Source: Cladocopium goreaui
Taxonomy: Eukaryota; Sar; Dinophyceae; Suessiales; Symbiodiniaceae
Direction: 5' to 3'
NCBI GenBank assembly: GCA_947184155.2
Contig: CAMXCT020001115.1
Location: 62,001-126,000, forward strand
Length of the DNA stretch: 64,000 nucleotides
The notes under the pieces: model-generated
Told to the model about the DNA's origin: nothing
The model's database searches: none
Seen by the model: only the letters and a program-made list of their open reading frames with translations
Shown: piece by piece, positions 1-10,875 of the stretch
Layout: each line of letters opens with the position of its first letter
How positions within the stretch are numbered: position 1 is the stretch's first letter
Position numbers and translations under genes: made by a program

Positions 1-1850
1 TATATTGGGAATTTCATAACCCCAAGTGACTTTAACTCCATCATTTTTCAGAGGGGTATACCAGCAACCAGTATAGATATGGTCAAAATCCACTCCTCCA
101 TCCCGGCGCATTCCGCAAAAAGCCCAGGATTTATTTTCAGGGACCTGAATCCAAGGAGGGGGCAAAAAAAAATTGAGGCTTTGGTCAAGCTGGGGGTACC
201 TCCTCGCTGGATGGTTGATTTCTAAGTCGACTGGGTAGAAACTCATCCGAAACTTGTCTATTGGTATGGGAACATCATGGAATATCTACTAATTCACCAG
301 CTAAGAATTGTTCATCTGCAGGGTGGCTGGCCATGATTTCATCGATCCGAAAATGGATGGGGGTCCTACTTAGGAAACCTCCATATACTGGGGATCACAA
401 TCCACGGGAAAGAATCCGATCAACCAGCCGAAATATGGAGAACGAAGGGTGTTGACCACTGCTCAATGGCCTTTCATGTTTTGAAGGGCCTTGAAAACCA
501 GCAGGTGCTGCTCATGTTCGGCATCCTATTGCATCCTGCTGCCAAAAAAACGAAACGTCTACGATCATCATCTAACTATGATCCCTTTCTATGACCATCA
601 TACCAGAAGAATAGTTAGTATCCAGAATCATCATCTATCATATATCATTATCATACCCTACGATATTCATTCAGAACCATCATCTACCATTCTCCTCTAC
701 TATCCTCTACTATCATCTGTGCAGGAGCAGCAGCTGAACGGCCACGGCATTTCCGCTTCAGATCTCTTGTAGCCGGGCGACGGACGGTGATGATAGAGGT
801 TGGTTGATTCATGGATAATCAGTGGAATAGAGAAGTGATTATGATAGATGAATCGTAGATTACTCATAGATTAGTCATAGATCGATTCATGAATCAGAAA
901 AAGCTGATAATTATTCAAAGAATTATTATATGATCGTTTGTTCCCGGTTTTTTCCCCTGCTTCTGAAGTTCTCGCATGAGGCTTTGTCTGAAAATAGACT
1001 CCCCCCGGAATCCGATGTTCTATCATCATATTCCATGTTAAAATTGCACTTCTGGGGTGTACCCCATTTTCATACATACCCAGATGCATTACTACATGAT
1101 TGAATATCATTACTCAAAATTGGTGAAGACTGGTTAACATTGATGAAACACTGGTAAAAATACGTATGTTTGATCATAGTGGTAATTATAGAACTGGAAA
1201 ATATTGGCACTTCATTCGTGAATTGTTTTGCCAATTTCCGGTCATGAATATCACCCAAAAACTGTTTTCAAAAGCAGGTTTGAAATTTATGCTTTCATGA
1301 TTAAGTGGTCCAGTTATTCAGAAAAAGGGGATTGGACCAGATATCAACTGGGATTTAAACTAAGCCTTAGGGGTATATTCGATGAGGAGTTCATCTAACC
1401 AGATACTTTGGGGTACACCATGGTATATCCACATTCAAGGGCACATCACCTACAACAACAGAACCAAGAAATGGGGTGATCGACAGTGAGTGACCTTTTT
1501 CGGCGTTGAAACCACAAATCATATGGTGTGGACCAGGAATCTGTCAGAAGAAAGGCTTGCAAGGTGTTCATCATCCATGCCATGTTATTTATGTATGGAG
1601 AGGTTGACTACTCCAATCCACCCAACAAAAGCCTCCGTATGAGACTCCAAGATGAACAGAACCACCACATTCAAAGACACTTATTGGCAGTTGAAGGTGT
1701 TATTTCATGTTGAAAAGCCAGCCATGGTAATCCCAGTTCGCTACGCGTTGCTGCTCGAACTTTTAGGGATGATGCATAGGAGGTTTCCGTTTAGTCATGG
1801 GGGTACCCCTACATCATCCATTTTAGATTGGGAGTTTCCATGAAATAAGC
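1..1850. other. No gene recognised; AT-rich intergenic or intronic DNA
   Basis: No exon with convincing codon structure was seen. The stretch near 500-720 is a degenerate CAT/ATC-rich repeat. Short pieces near 351-398 and 1779-1855 (GGGGGTACCCC with flanking GGAAACCTCC) look like decayed copies of the family H elements found at 42, 59 and 61 kb. Confidence 0.4.
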
Positions 1851-1918
1851 CATCCAGCGAGCTTGGGAATCGGAAACTGCGATGTGAAAACATCCATGGC
1901 AGCACCGCTAAGCCGGCA

Positions 1919-2040
1919 CCAAGGGGGCAACTGCAGCAGCTGCAAGCCAAGGGGCAGTTGTGTCGCTGGGTCGCTGGGGAGATCGTTTCTGGCCACGGCG
2001 TAGGAAGTTCCGATGGAAGATCATCGGAATGTAACTGGAT
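1919..2040 (+). CDS. Possible exon, unassigned
   Basis: A GC-rich island in AT-rich surroundings, open on the + strand as GQLQQLQAKGQLC..RWVAGEIVSGHG. An AG acceptor is present in the CACCAAG before it. The Gln/Leu-rich start looks like coiled-coil or low-complexity sequence. No family is recognised, and other frames are also partly open. Confidence 0.25.
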
Positions 2041-2768
2041 ATGATTTTTTGGGATGTTGTGGAATTCTGAATATGCAAAATGTTGGGTTCATGATGGGAT
2101 AATAGTCAGAGTCATGACTTGGGTTTTGCAATAAATGGGGATTAGAACAGGGAATGGGGATGTTTTTTCAACCGATGGTTTTGCTGGTTACCGACCAAAG
2201 GTTGTCAGAATCCGCAAGCCTTCTCAACTGTGAGCCATGGCAATTGCAACTTACAAATCAACAGTACCCTCTGGTAATGACTAACGTAGCTATTGAAAAT
2301 TGCCATAGAAATTTAGTTGATTTTCCCATTTTCATAGCATGGTGGATCTTTCCAGTTCGCTTTTTCTATGTTTACCAGGCCGGGTAAGTCAACGGATTGC
2401 AATCCACTGGCTTTCCCAATGGCTTTCCCGATGGCTTTCCAAGGTGATATGCTTCTCAGCGTTGGTACTGAACACTTTGCCGCTTGGTTTTGGGGGTAGA
2501 TCTGCGTGGTGGTTTTTAAACGTTTATGGTTTTTCCAACTCTCCTTGGGTTGAGAAAGGAAGAATGGAAAGGCTGATGAGACTGATATCGAATGAGGGTC
2601 TAGAAGTATGGGATGACACAAACTAACCCTGTGCAAGTGTTTTTTTTTCGTGATGGCTAGTCATACTCGAATCCCATTTCCTCCTGGTAGCAGCCTCATT
2701 TTGAAGGTTTAGGGCATGATTTCAATGCTTTAATTTAAGAAATGCACCGTTTGGGTATGTAAAGGATT

Positions 2769-2872
2769 TACACTCTGGTAATTTAACATAGCTATTGAAA
2801 ATGGCCATTAATAGTTGATTTTCCCATAAAAAATGGTGATTTTCCATAGCTACGTTAAATTACCAGAGGGTA
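2769..2872. mobile_element. Family A MITE-like element
   Basis: Terminal inverted repeats run from TACACTCTGGTAATTTAAC to GTTAAATTACCAGAGGGTA. The centre matches other copies (AAAATGGCCATT ... AAATGGTGATTTTCC). The two halves pair into a long hairpin. Confidence 0.9.
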
Positions 2873-3113
2873 CTAGATATGCCAGGTTACCCTGTGATCG
2901 CTGTCAACTGTCAGCTGTTTAGGATCATGATTGGAACTGCAGAAGCCCATCTTTTTCACTGGACTTCATCCAGTTTTGTTAGCCTCTGTTTATTTAACAT
3001 AGTCGTGGAAAAAAAGGGCCCATAGAAATGATGAACATGATGATGTGCCGTTCTTAAAAATGGTTTTGTTTTTCCAGTTCTCGATGACCAGAGGGTAGCT
3101 GGGACCTAGCGAC

Positions 3114-3250
3114 ATGTCACAACGGCCAAGGCCGCACATCAAGTGATTTTGGCCGCAGCAGGGGGTGACCCATTTCGCACCTTAATCTTAGACGGATCCT
3201 CGTCGCAAAAAGTGCCAGGTTCCAAACAGACCAAGGGACGACCCTCCAGG
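3114..3250 (+). CDS. Possible exon, unassigned
   Basis: GC-rich segment open on the + strand for about 60 codons. It reads TAKAAHQVILAAAGGDPFRT then LILDGSSSQKVPGSKQ, followed by a basic tail. Composition and frame suggest coding, but no family is recognised and the splice sites are uncertain. Confidence 0.3.
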
Positions 3251-3598
3251 AAGTTGAGGAAAAGTCATAGAAATGCCATAAAAATAGTCATTGTCATGGG
3301 GAAAACGAAATGGTGCTATTGAAATGGCCTTGAATCCGGATGTGGAGATTACTATATTTCTGCACAAAGCTATGATCGATTACCATGTGACGATCATGAG
3401 TCAGACCCAAAAAATGATGTAAAATTGCGACATAAAGAATTCACCGGAGAATCCGATTTTATCAACAAGGACAATGAATTTGGAAGCAACAAAAATGGGC
3501 TCCATGATTGATTTTTTTCGGATTAATCGGTTGATTTGCTAGTTTTGATGAAGGAACATGGTGTATCCTGTTTAAAGTGCCCCTTGCCAGGTATGTAT

Positions 3599-3713
3599 CT
3601 GGGAAAATTATAACGACCTCACTGATCTCCCTCACTGGAATCATGGTTAATAAGGGAAATCATCCCCAAATGGCCGCAAGATTCAGGTTAGTGAAATATG
3701 ATAATTTACCCAG
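3599..3713. mobile_element. Family D element, 6-bp target duplication
   Basis: It runs from CTGGGAAAATTAT to ATAATTTACCCAG and is flanked by ATGTAT on both sides. The body carries the family core CTCACTGATCTCCCTCACTGG, with ATGGCCGCAAGATTCAGG near the right end. Confidence 0.85.
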
Positions 3714-4311
3714 ATGTATGTATTTGAGGTTAGCCATGATGTGATGATCAAAGATGTCCAAAACAAAGTAGATTGCACGATCCAGCGGCCGAGGAAAGAA
3801 ACAGCTCCTCGGCTCGGAAAGGGGAAAAAAAAGCAGGGAAAGCCATGGTTTTTGCGATTTTTTTGCTGTCCTTTTTTGAAGTCCCATAAAATGTTGGCAG
3901 AAAGCATGAGGATGTCGCAACATGGTTTTTGCCTCCATTTGGTTAGAAATTGGCAAGTCATGACTGAGTCTTCATAAGAGGATATAAGAGGCATTATTGC
4001 CCTACATGGGTCCTGTGAAAGATCAACCACCACTTGCTCCTGGCAACCAGGCGCTGTCCATAGAAAACCAATTGGGCAGAGTTCGATTCAAACTCGAGCT
4101 AGTCTCCGGGAATCAAACATGACGCGCTGGAAACTCCACCATTTCTAGATGACTTTCCCAGCTAGAAACCTCCATGTACAGAGGAAATTCCCATATTTTT
4201 CCTAGATATTTCCTATGATGTTCCCTTCATTTTCCCATATTTTTTGGGGAATTTTAACCTAACCACCTGTGATGCCCCCTTTTTCGCGCGTATCTTTCCA
4301 GGTTAGGACTC

Positions 4312-4444
4312 CAGGAGGTGGCTTTCTCAACGCAGCCTCTGGAGCTGGAGCTCCGAGGCGTGAAGAGCGCCGAAGCGGTGCCGCGGCCATCGGTTTTTCA
4401 ACGCTAAACGCGACCTCCGCGAGAGAAGAGCTCGCCCCTAAAGA
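4312..4444 (+). CDS. Probable exon, unassigned
   Basis: A strongly GC-rich island, open as GGFLNAASGAGAPRREERRS then GAAAIGFSTLNATSAREELA. An AG acceptor lies upstream (CCAGGTTAG) and the segment ends at a canonical GTGAGT donor after AAAGATG. The Ala/Arg-rich sequence may be a disordered or targeting region. It lies about 1.9 kb upstream of the BTB exons and may belong to the same gene, but nothing proves this. Confidence 0.45.
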
Positions 4445-4458
4445 TGGTGAGTTTATGG

Positions 4459-4572
4459 CCTACCCATCTGGTAAACATACAAAAAACTATGGAAAATCAC
4501 CATGTTTTTTATGGGAAAACTCACTATTTCGACTGGGCCATTTTCAATAGCTATGTTAAATTACCAGAGGCT
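4459..4572. mobile_element. Family A element (variant close to the 33.0 kb copy)
   Basis: It starts CTACCCATCTGGTAAACAT, ends TTAAATTACCAGAGG, and shares a long interior (GGGAAAACTCACTATTTCGA) with the copy at 32992-33105. That marks a subfamily. Confidence 0.8.
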
Positions 4573-4579
4573 AGTGTTT

Positions 4580-4683
4580 CTGGTTGGGGGTTTGGAACAT
4601 GTTTTATGACTTTCCATATATTGGGAATTTGATCATCCCAACTGACTTTCATATTTTTCAGAGGGGTTGAAACCACCAACTAG
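4580..4683. mobile_element. Family B MITE-like element
   Basis: Ends are CTGGTTGG and CCACCAACTAG. The interior has CCATATATTGGGAATTTGATC and TTTTTCAGAGGGG, as in other copies. Confidence 0.85.
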
Positions 4684-4751
4684 ATTGTTATTAATGGTTG
4701 TGCTTCTTTATCAAAAGATGTGCTTAGTAGGGTAATGTAAATTATCTGGGT

Positions 4752-4975
4752 AAAGTTTAGTGTACATGTACAAAATTCTTTGGGGATGAATGTTGAAAAA
4801 TGAAATATTACAATATATATCATACATCTTTAATCAGATTTATATATATATATACATGGGTAAATTTGATCACGACCGAAGCCTGTTCTCCCGAAGCCTG
4901 GAAATCATATGGTTTTTTATTCGGGAAATCATCCCCTTTTGCCACAAGATTCAGGACCCAGCTGGGTTGGAAAAA
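4752..4975. mobile_element. Family D element, long form
   Basis: It shares the segment ACATGTACAAAATTCTTTGG followed by GGATGAATGTTGAAAAATG with the copy at 28021-28230, then continues into the usual family D core. The right end is poorly kept. Confidence 0.7.
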
Positions 4976-5038
4976 TCTCATCATCCGGGTGACCGAAAAA
5001 TTGGAGAATTGATCAACATCACCAAGAAATGAGAATCA

Positions 5039-5138
5039 CTGGTTGGTGGTTTGGAACATGTTTTATGTTTTTCCATATATTGGGAATTTCATACTCCCAT
5101 TTGACTTTCATATTTTTCAGAGGGGTTGAAACCACCAA
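5039..5138. mobile_element. Family B element, right end decayed
   Basis: It starts CTGGTTGGTGGTTTGGAACA. The right end is ACCACCAAT instead of CCACCAACCAG. Confidence 0.8.
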
Positions 5139-5328
5139 TAACGAGATTATCATTTTCATCTGATTGAAACTGTGGATTTAAGGCTTCGGATTTGAGAATA
5201 AGCTTTGCTTTGCCGAAATGGGCTTCTGAGGGGGATCCCCAGTCATCACCATGGTGACAATACTGGTCGTCATGGTCATCCATGACGACTGGATGATTTG
5301 GGGGGATCCCCATGACTTAGGAAACGTC

Positions 5329-5433
5329 TACCCTCTGGTAATTTAACGTAGCTATTGGAAATGGCCCATTTATAATTGATTTACCCATTAAAAATGGTGA
5401 TTTTCCATAGCTATGTTAGTTTACCAGAGGGTA
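5329..5433. mobile_element. Family A element
   Basis: TACCCTCTGGTAATTTAACG to TAGTTTACCAGAGGGTA, with the family interior between. Confidence 0.92.
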
Positions 5434-5644
5434 TATAGAAACTGTGTTATTTCTGATTGTTTCTGGTTTGAGATTTATGATGGTTTGCCGAGATGGGTTG
5501 GAAGGGGATACGAAATACACCATGAAGCGGCTAGAGTCTAGAGTTGAATGTGAAGTGTAGATAAGTTGAGAAGAACTGGGGGGTTGGAAAGACAACAATT
5601 GGAGAAACACCGGCAAAAAGACAAAAATCAGCAACAAAAAATAG

Positions 5645-5768
5645 CTGGTTGGTGGTTTCAAACATTTGCTATTTTCCATATACATACATACATACATATA
5701 TATATATATAGGGATAATCCTTCCCATTGACTTTCATATTTTTCAAGATGGTTAAAACCACCAACCAG
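5645..5768. mobile_element. Family B element, 4-bp target duplication ATAG
   Basis: CTGGTTGGTGG to CCACCAACCAG, with ATAG immediately on both sides. It carries an internal CATACATA/TATATA microsatellite. Confidence 0.9.
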
Positions 5769-5897
5769 ATAGGAGTCAATCAACAACGGCTTGGAACTTC
5801 ATCAACAAGGCATGTGAAGGGAGGATTGGACCATACCGGACCTGAAGAAAGCAGACCCTCTGCTCCTAGACCTATCCGTTTCTGTGTTCCCTTTGGG

Positions 5898-6001
5898 TAC
5901 CCTCTGGTAATTTAACATAGCTATTGAACATGGCCATTTATAGTGGATTTTCCCATTAAAAATTGTGATTTTCCATTGCTATGTTAGTTTACCAGAGGGT
6001 A
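5898..6001. mobile_element. Family A element
   Basis: TACCCTCTGGTAATTTAAC to TTAGTTTACCAGAGGGTA. It follows an open + strand segment at 5838-5897 (DLKKADPLLLDLS) that may be an exon. Confidence 0.92.
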
Positions 6002-6201
6002 AAGAAAACGTAAGATGGATCGCGTAGCCTTTCAGCCAAGAAAGTTTGTACTTTGGAACCTGTCCAAATTTTCAAAATCAGCCAAGGGGGTTTGTCCGAA
6101 AATGGAGCTACCAAAATCCCATTGTTGATTCGAATTTTCCTCCATCGTTTATCATAAATTTGGGGTGGGTAAATCCACCAGTTCGCCCCAGTTCCTGGAT
6201 G

Positions 6202-6305
6202 CAATGGAGTGGTTTTGTTGGGAAAAATTACAGGAAAGCCCCATGAATTTCATGGGAAAATCGATGGTTTCCGGTTTCGATTTTCCCAACAAAACCAATC
6301 CATCG
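6202..6305. mobile_element. Family F hairpin element
   Basis: An inverted repeat of the family whose right end reads CCAATCCATTG. One arm has TTGTTGGGAAAAATTACAGG, and the other has TTTTCCCAACAAAACCAATC. It ends just before the BTB exon at 6314. Confidence 0.75.
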
Positions 6306-6313
6306 ATTTCAAG

Positions 6314-6388
6314 GTGCGCATTTTGCTGGACTTCCTCTATGCTCGACCCACTTGGATGGAACGAGAGGTCACCACAGACACCTGCAAG
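6314..6388 (+). CDS. BTB/POZ-domain protein, penultimate exon
   Basis: The exon encodes VRILLDFLYARPTWMEREVT then TDTCK. BTB/POZ domains mediate dimerisation and often recruit substrates to cullin-3 ligases. The pattern LLDFLY, a short variable loop, then T.D...(D/E)(L/V)M.LA matches the second half of the BTB fold. The acceptor is TTTCAAG before GTG (an AG-G type). The donor follows TGCAAG with GC, not GT. The join to the exon at 6657 gives TTDTCK-DVMHLASELKLPALK in frame. The first half of the domain was not found upstream. Family assignment is from pattern, not search. Confidence 0.65.
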
Positions 6389-6491
6389 GCCTGATCCACC
6401 AAAAAACAGGTAGGAAATCTACAACCAAAAATTCAAAAGAAAAAACATCAAAGTGGCACATCACCAAAAATCTCATCTGCACAAATGATAC

Positions 6492-6605
6492 CTGGTTGGT
6501 GGTTTGGAACATGAATTCTATTTTTCCATTCAGTTGGGAATTTCATCATCCCAACTGACGAAGTCCATCATTTTCCAGAAGGGGCAGGGCTCAACCACCA
6601 ACCAG
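6492..6605. mobile_element. Family B element inside the BTB intron, target duplication ATAC
   Basis: CTGGTTGGTGGTTTGGAACA to CCACCAACCAG, flanked by ATAC on both sides. It lies between two supported exons, so it is intronic. Confidence 0.92.
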
Positions 6606-6656
6606 ATACGTCTTTTCCCATGTTTTCCAATAGAAAACCTATCGGTTTTCCGCCAG

Positions 6657-6719
6657 GACGTGATGCACCTAGCCTCAGAGTTGAAGCTGCCGGCCCTGAA
6701 GGAGTGCCTCGGTGACTGA
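6657..6719 (+). CDS. BTB/POZ-domain protein, terminal exon
   Basis: It encodes DVMHLASELKLPALKECLGD followed by a TGA stop. A typical BTB domain ends with a helix pair of the type LL.LA..L.LP.LK..C, and this peptide fits it. The acceptor is TTTTCCGCCAG followed by G. The protein therefore ends immediately after the BTB domain, unlike BTB-kelch proteins, which continue. This is the right end of a + strand gene. Confidence 0.65.
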   Translation, partial: DVMHLASELKLPALKECLGD

Positions 6720-7102
6720 ACGGAGACCGAGCTAAGAGCCCAAAACTCAGAGGGTTTTTTTGGTGGAAATAGAAAGGACATGTTAGGATAGGTAAATAAG
6801 CCAATTTTTTGGAGATTACGATATACAGCATGAAATTGTGGGGAAGATATGCATCGACCACTGGCATTGCATCAGCAGCCACAGGAATCCAAGGTGGGAT
6901 AGCCCACGACAAGTAGAAGGCCTGACTTTTTTGAAGCATCCAAAGTAGGATGCAGTCAATTCTACTATAGTCGGACTACAGCAGCTTTGCTAGTTTACCA
7001 CTTACAGCCAAAACAATTCGTTAAACATCATTAAACTCACATTCAACATAATTTCAACCCATTTTCGAGCTTCGTCCCATCCTTAACCACCACGTTTTGA
7101 GG

Positions 7103-7275
7103 CAGGGCTTACAGTGGAACCGGCTCCTCACCGCGCCAGCGGCACCGCTACCTACGGTGGACTCCGACGTGGAGGCCGCCAGCGACGTCGAAGAGGAGGT
7201 GTCGAAGAACGAAGCAGAGGCGGTGGAGAGCCCAGAGGCCCGGCGATTTTTCGGGAGATCAACGGGGATCAACTG
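7103..7275 (+). CDS. Probable exon, acidic protein, unassigned
   Basis: Strongly GC-rich, open as LLTAPAAPLPTVDSDVEAAS then DVEEEVSKNEAEAVESPEAR and RFFGRSTG. The acidic, Pro/Ala-rich composition suggests a disordered linker. The codon pattern (third-position G/C) differs sharply from the flanks. Exact splice sites are uncertain. It lies 400 bp after the BTB stop and is probably the next gene. Confidence 0.5.
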
Positions 7276-7932
7276 GTGGGAACTTGACCAAGAAAAAAAA
7301 ATGGGATAAGACTCTAGGTCAATCTTACATGGATACTTTAATCCTAACTAGTCTTTTGGTATTAATGGGAACATCTACGTTCACCAGCAAAGAATTTGTC
7401 ATTTTTTGCAGGCTATCTAAGATTGGCAATGATAATACGTTATTGTTTTGTCATTGGATTGGAGAAGGTGTCATATCCCACTGAAAATGTTGAAACTTTG
7501 GCAGGGACCATGTACGTTTTGCCATGAAGGGATCATGTTGCAAGTTCAGCTGAGCTTGGATTGAGATTAGAGCAGATAGCTAGACTCAAGAAAAGTAGTG
7601 AGTGGTTAAAACAATGTCATGTTTACCATCCATGACTGGGAATGGTTGAAATCCCACCTATAAAAATGGTGATGACTGGGGGACGGTTTATGCTGAGCAT
7701 GTCTTTCCTGGAAACCTCCACAAAATCGAGATGTAAATCTCGGCATTGGCAGGGACAGTTTTCATATTGAAAGCCAACGTTTTTCAGTTGAAAAATACAA
7801 TGGTACTTTTAAATGAAAATGGTACCAGTTGTTGTCCAATTGTATCAGTTGAAAATGGTACTTTTAAAATCCCAAGTCAATTTTTGTACCATGTTCGTTA
7901 AGCGAATGATGGCCTGGCCTCCAGGTCTTTCT

Positions 7933-8040
7933 GAAGATGCGCTGCATCAAGTTCGACGCAAAGACTGTACCGATGCCTCCTGTGACCAGCGCACAGGCCA
8001 TTGGTGGCCCGGCCTGGTGGCCCTTGGTGGTTTCAGTCGG
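7933..8040 (+). CDS. Probable exon, unassigned
   Basis: After the acceptor CTCCAG the + strand reads VFLKMRCIKFDAKTVPMPPV then TSAQAIGGPAWWPLVV. A second frame is also open, so the frame is uncertain. No family is recognised. Confidence 0.4.
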
Positions 8041-8063
8041 GATCCGCCATTGGTAGATGATGT

Positions 8064-8173
8064 GCCCTCTGGTTATTTAACAGTTCGCCATGGAAAGATC
8101 CACCATTTTTAAGAGGTAAACCATCTATAAATGGGCCATTTCCCATGGCTATGTTAGTCATAACCAGAGGGTA
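8064..8173. mobile_element. Family A element (TTATTTAAC subtype)
   Basis: GCCCTCTGGTTATTTAACAG to TTAGTCATAACCAGAGGGTA. The interior has TGGATGGTTTACC-type sequence in reverse, shared with copies at 37.9 and 54.6 kb. Confidence 0.85.
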
Positions 8174-8414
8174 CATATGTACTTGGTGACATTGGGAATA
8201 GTTGAGCCCATGCTGTGCATTCTCTTCCAAGAAACGTCCCGGTAGAGCGTTCCAGCGATCGCCACAAATTTGGATCTGAAAACGAGCCCAAAATCTTAGA
8301 CACCAAAAATGCAAAAAAAAATGGTTTCAAGATTTTAAATAATTTCACTTCTGAAAACAAAATCAGACCTGAAAACGAGTCAAGCTTTCACCCTTTCTGT
8401 TTCTTTTTCATCAG

Positions 8415-8478
8415 TTGCCCAGCGAGAGGAAGCAGCTGAAGCGGCGGGCGAGATCTACAATCGCCAGGAGGGAGATGG
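8415..8478 (+). CDS. Probable exon, unassigned
   Basis: After the acceptor TTGCCCAG the + strand reads REEAAEAAGEIYNRQEGDGD. The Glu/Ala-rich sequence looks helical. Frame and composition support coding; the donor may be within AGGGAGATGGTGATGG. Confidence 0.45.
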
Positions 8479-8562
8479 TGATGGGTCAACATCTGCCAAG
8501 TCTCCCCAAGATGCTGAAGGCTGAAAAGTCCCAGAATCGACTTTGGGATAGTTTGGGTGTAT

Positions 8563-8678
8563 ATATATGGCAGTGGGTCAAAACCTATTACTATCATTTT
8601 TAGTGGGATGAACATCCATTTACCAGCTATATGATGTTCACCAGGGGTACAAGGTTTTGACACACTGCCATATATATA
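8563..8678. mobile_element. Family E element
   Basis: The ends are inverted repeats: ATATATGGCAGTGGGTCAAAACC, with the right end containing GGTTTTGACACACTGCCATA. The interior has TTTTTAGTGGGATGAACATCC and CCAGGGGTACAAGG, shared with copies at 36.4, 56.9, 58.2 and 59.7 kb. Confidence 0.85.
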
Positions 8679-8689
8679 TAATATACATA

Positions 8690-9145
8690 ATATTTATTAA
8701 TTGTTTTGCTTGTTGTTTATGTTTACTTATTTATTTATTTAGTTAGTTGGTTATATAGTCATTTATTTAGTTATTTGTGTTTATTTATTTATTTGTTTAT
8801 TTATTGATGTATTTACTTATTTATTTACTTATTTATTTATTTAGTTATATAGTTATTTATTTAGTTATTTATTTTATTGATTTATTTAGTTGTTTATTTA
8901 TTTGTTTATTTATTTATTTACGTATTTATTCATTTATTTACTCATTTATTTAGTGTTTGTTTATTTATATATTATATATTATAGATTATTTATGATATAT
9001 TATATATTATATATTATATACTATTATATATATATCTATTATATTATATTATATTATATTATATTATATTATATTATATATATATTAATTATATTAGATA
9101 TACTACATAGTATATACATATATAATATGTATAATAATTTAATAT
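8690..9145. repeat. TTTA/TATA microsatellite
   Basis: A long run of imperfect ATTT units passes into TATATT and TA units. Open frames here are repeat artefacts. Confidence 0.95.
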
Positions 9146-9157
9146 AATATTACGGCA

Positions 9158-9436
9158 AGACCCTGAGGTTTGCCCGGACTCGCAACAAGCGTCCGGGCAA
9201 GCAAAGATGACGATGACGATGACGACGACGACGACGATGATGATTTTGATATCTTCTTGAAACCCTAAAAGAAACCCTAATGACTAATGACTGCATGGTT
9301 AATTCCATAGGATATGTAGAAGCAACATGTTCTGGTAAACACCCTATCAGCATTATTGAACATAGCCCGTTGTTTGACGTCGTACAGAATTCCCTGGTAT
9401 TTACGCTATTCTGGGCTTGGGCAAACCTCGGGGTCT
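9158..9436. repeat. Inverted-repeat island between two TTTA arrays
   Basis: AGACCCTGAGGTTTGCCC at 9158-9175 is matched in reverse complement by GGGCAAACCTCGGGGTCT at 9419-9436 (17 of 18 positions). The island holds a GAC/GATGAT repeat at 9208-9245 and is bordered on both sides by long TTTA-type arrays. Confidence 0.75.
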
Positions 9437-9449
9437 GTGTCTAATATTA

Positions 9450-9770
9450 CATATTTTATTTATTTATTTATTTATTTATTTATTCATTTATTTATTTATT
9501 CATTTATTTATTTATTTATTTATTTTGTTTTTAATTTATTTATTTATTTTGTTTTTAAATTATTGTTTTTTAATTTAATTATTTATTTATTTTGTTTTTA
9601 ATTTATTTATTTATGTATTTATCTATTTTATTTATTTTTTTATTTTTTTATTCATTTATTTATTGTATTTATATATATAGATATGTATATTTATTGTATA
9701 TATTATATCCATATTTCTTATATACATATATATATATTATTATGTATATATATATATATAACATTTACGT
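9450..9770. repeat. TTTA microsatellite, second array
   Basis: Imperfect ATTT units with TTTTG interruptions, then TA-rich sequence. Confidence 0.95.
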
Positions 9771-9913
9771 AGAGTGTCAGCCATGTATTGACAATATTGA
9801 ACATGGTGTCAAATTAGAGACCAGGAAACAGAAGCGAAAAAAAGTAGGATTTCGTGGATGTGGATCTGTCCAAGGATGGGTTCATAGTTTCATAGATCTC
9901 GTTGTGGTTCAGT

Positions 9914-10055
9914 CAATGGGAATTTCAGGATCCGATTGATTGGAGGTACCTACCATATATAAGGCCTATGTAAGGGCTATGTAAGGGGATATACCCTCAA
10001 AATATAGCCTTATATGGTACAGTACCTCCATTTTAGGATCCTGAATTTCCCATTG
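9914..10055. repeat. 142-bp palindromic element
   Basis: The arms CAATGGGAATTTCAGGATCC and GGATCCTGAATTTCCCATTG are near-perfect inverted repeats. An inner pair (GGAGGTACCTACCATATATA against the reverse of TATATGGTACAGTACCTCC) continues the hairpin. No second copy of the whole was seen in the window. Confidence 0.8.
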
Positions 10056-10299
10056 AAATTGAGAAGTATGCTTGAGTGCATTTCATGCTTGATTTGCCAT
10101 GAACTGATTGAGAAATGCACAGAAAGCCGTGCGCATTGCTTTGCACTTTTTTGATGTGTGGTACAGATGGTTCACCTGAGGCCATGCCCGAGATGATGTT
10201 GATCCTATTGAGTGAGAAAACCCATCGAAATCCTGGTTCATGACATTCCTGTGGCTGGTTTGAAGTATGATCCCCCAGCCATGTTGCTGTCGCCGCAGG

Positions 10300-10345
10300 A
10301 CTCGACGTTTCTGGCGAATCTGGTGCCATGGCCTGGATTTGACCA
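10300..10345 (+). CDS. Possible small exon, unassigned
   Basis: After the acceptor CGCCGCAG the + strand reads DSTFLANLVPWPGFD. It is short, so support rests on composition and the acceptor. Confidence 0.3.
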
Positions 10346-10427
10346 TCATCCTGGGAAGAAGCCCTGCACTTCGCACGTGTTATTTTGGGGAGGTAAAGAA
10401 GCACCTCGCAACTGGCAGATGCTGGAT

Positions 10428-10533
10428 TAGCCTCTGGTGAACTAACATAGCAATGGAAAATGGCTATAGAAATAGTGGATTTTCCCATTAAAAATTGTGA
10501 TTTTCCATTGCTATGTTAGTTCACCAGAGGGTA
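10428..10533. mobile_element. Family A element
   Basis: TAGCCTCTGGTGAACTAAC to TTAGTTCACCAGAGGGTA. The arms are nearly perfectly complementary. Confidence 0.92.
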
Positions 10534-10875
10534 TCAGCCAACCATGAAATCTTCTGCCGAATTATCTAGGAATCTAGGTCCAGGTTGCACCTTACAGGAC
10601 TCAGTTATACTCAGTTCCTGATGGATCTCTGAAAAAAAGATCCAATTTTGTCGGCGATTGAACTTAGAGACTTAGTGCTCTTGAGGCAAAAGATTGAGAT
10701 CCATCAGGTATCCATGGGGGTGCTGAAGGCACCAACCATCCACTAAGTTTGTGTTTCCCAAAGGCAGAGGCAAAATCCACTGACAGATGTTGTTCATCTT
10801 ATGATCAGAAAATGTGTAGTTTGGGATGTTCAAGCATGATCTCACCAACCGGCCAGATTTTCTGCTGACTTCTGC

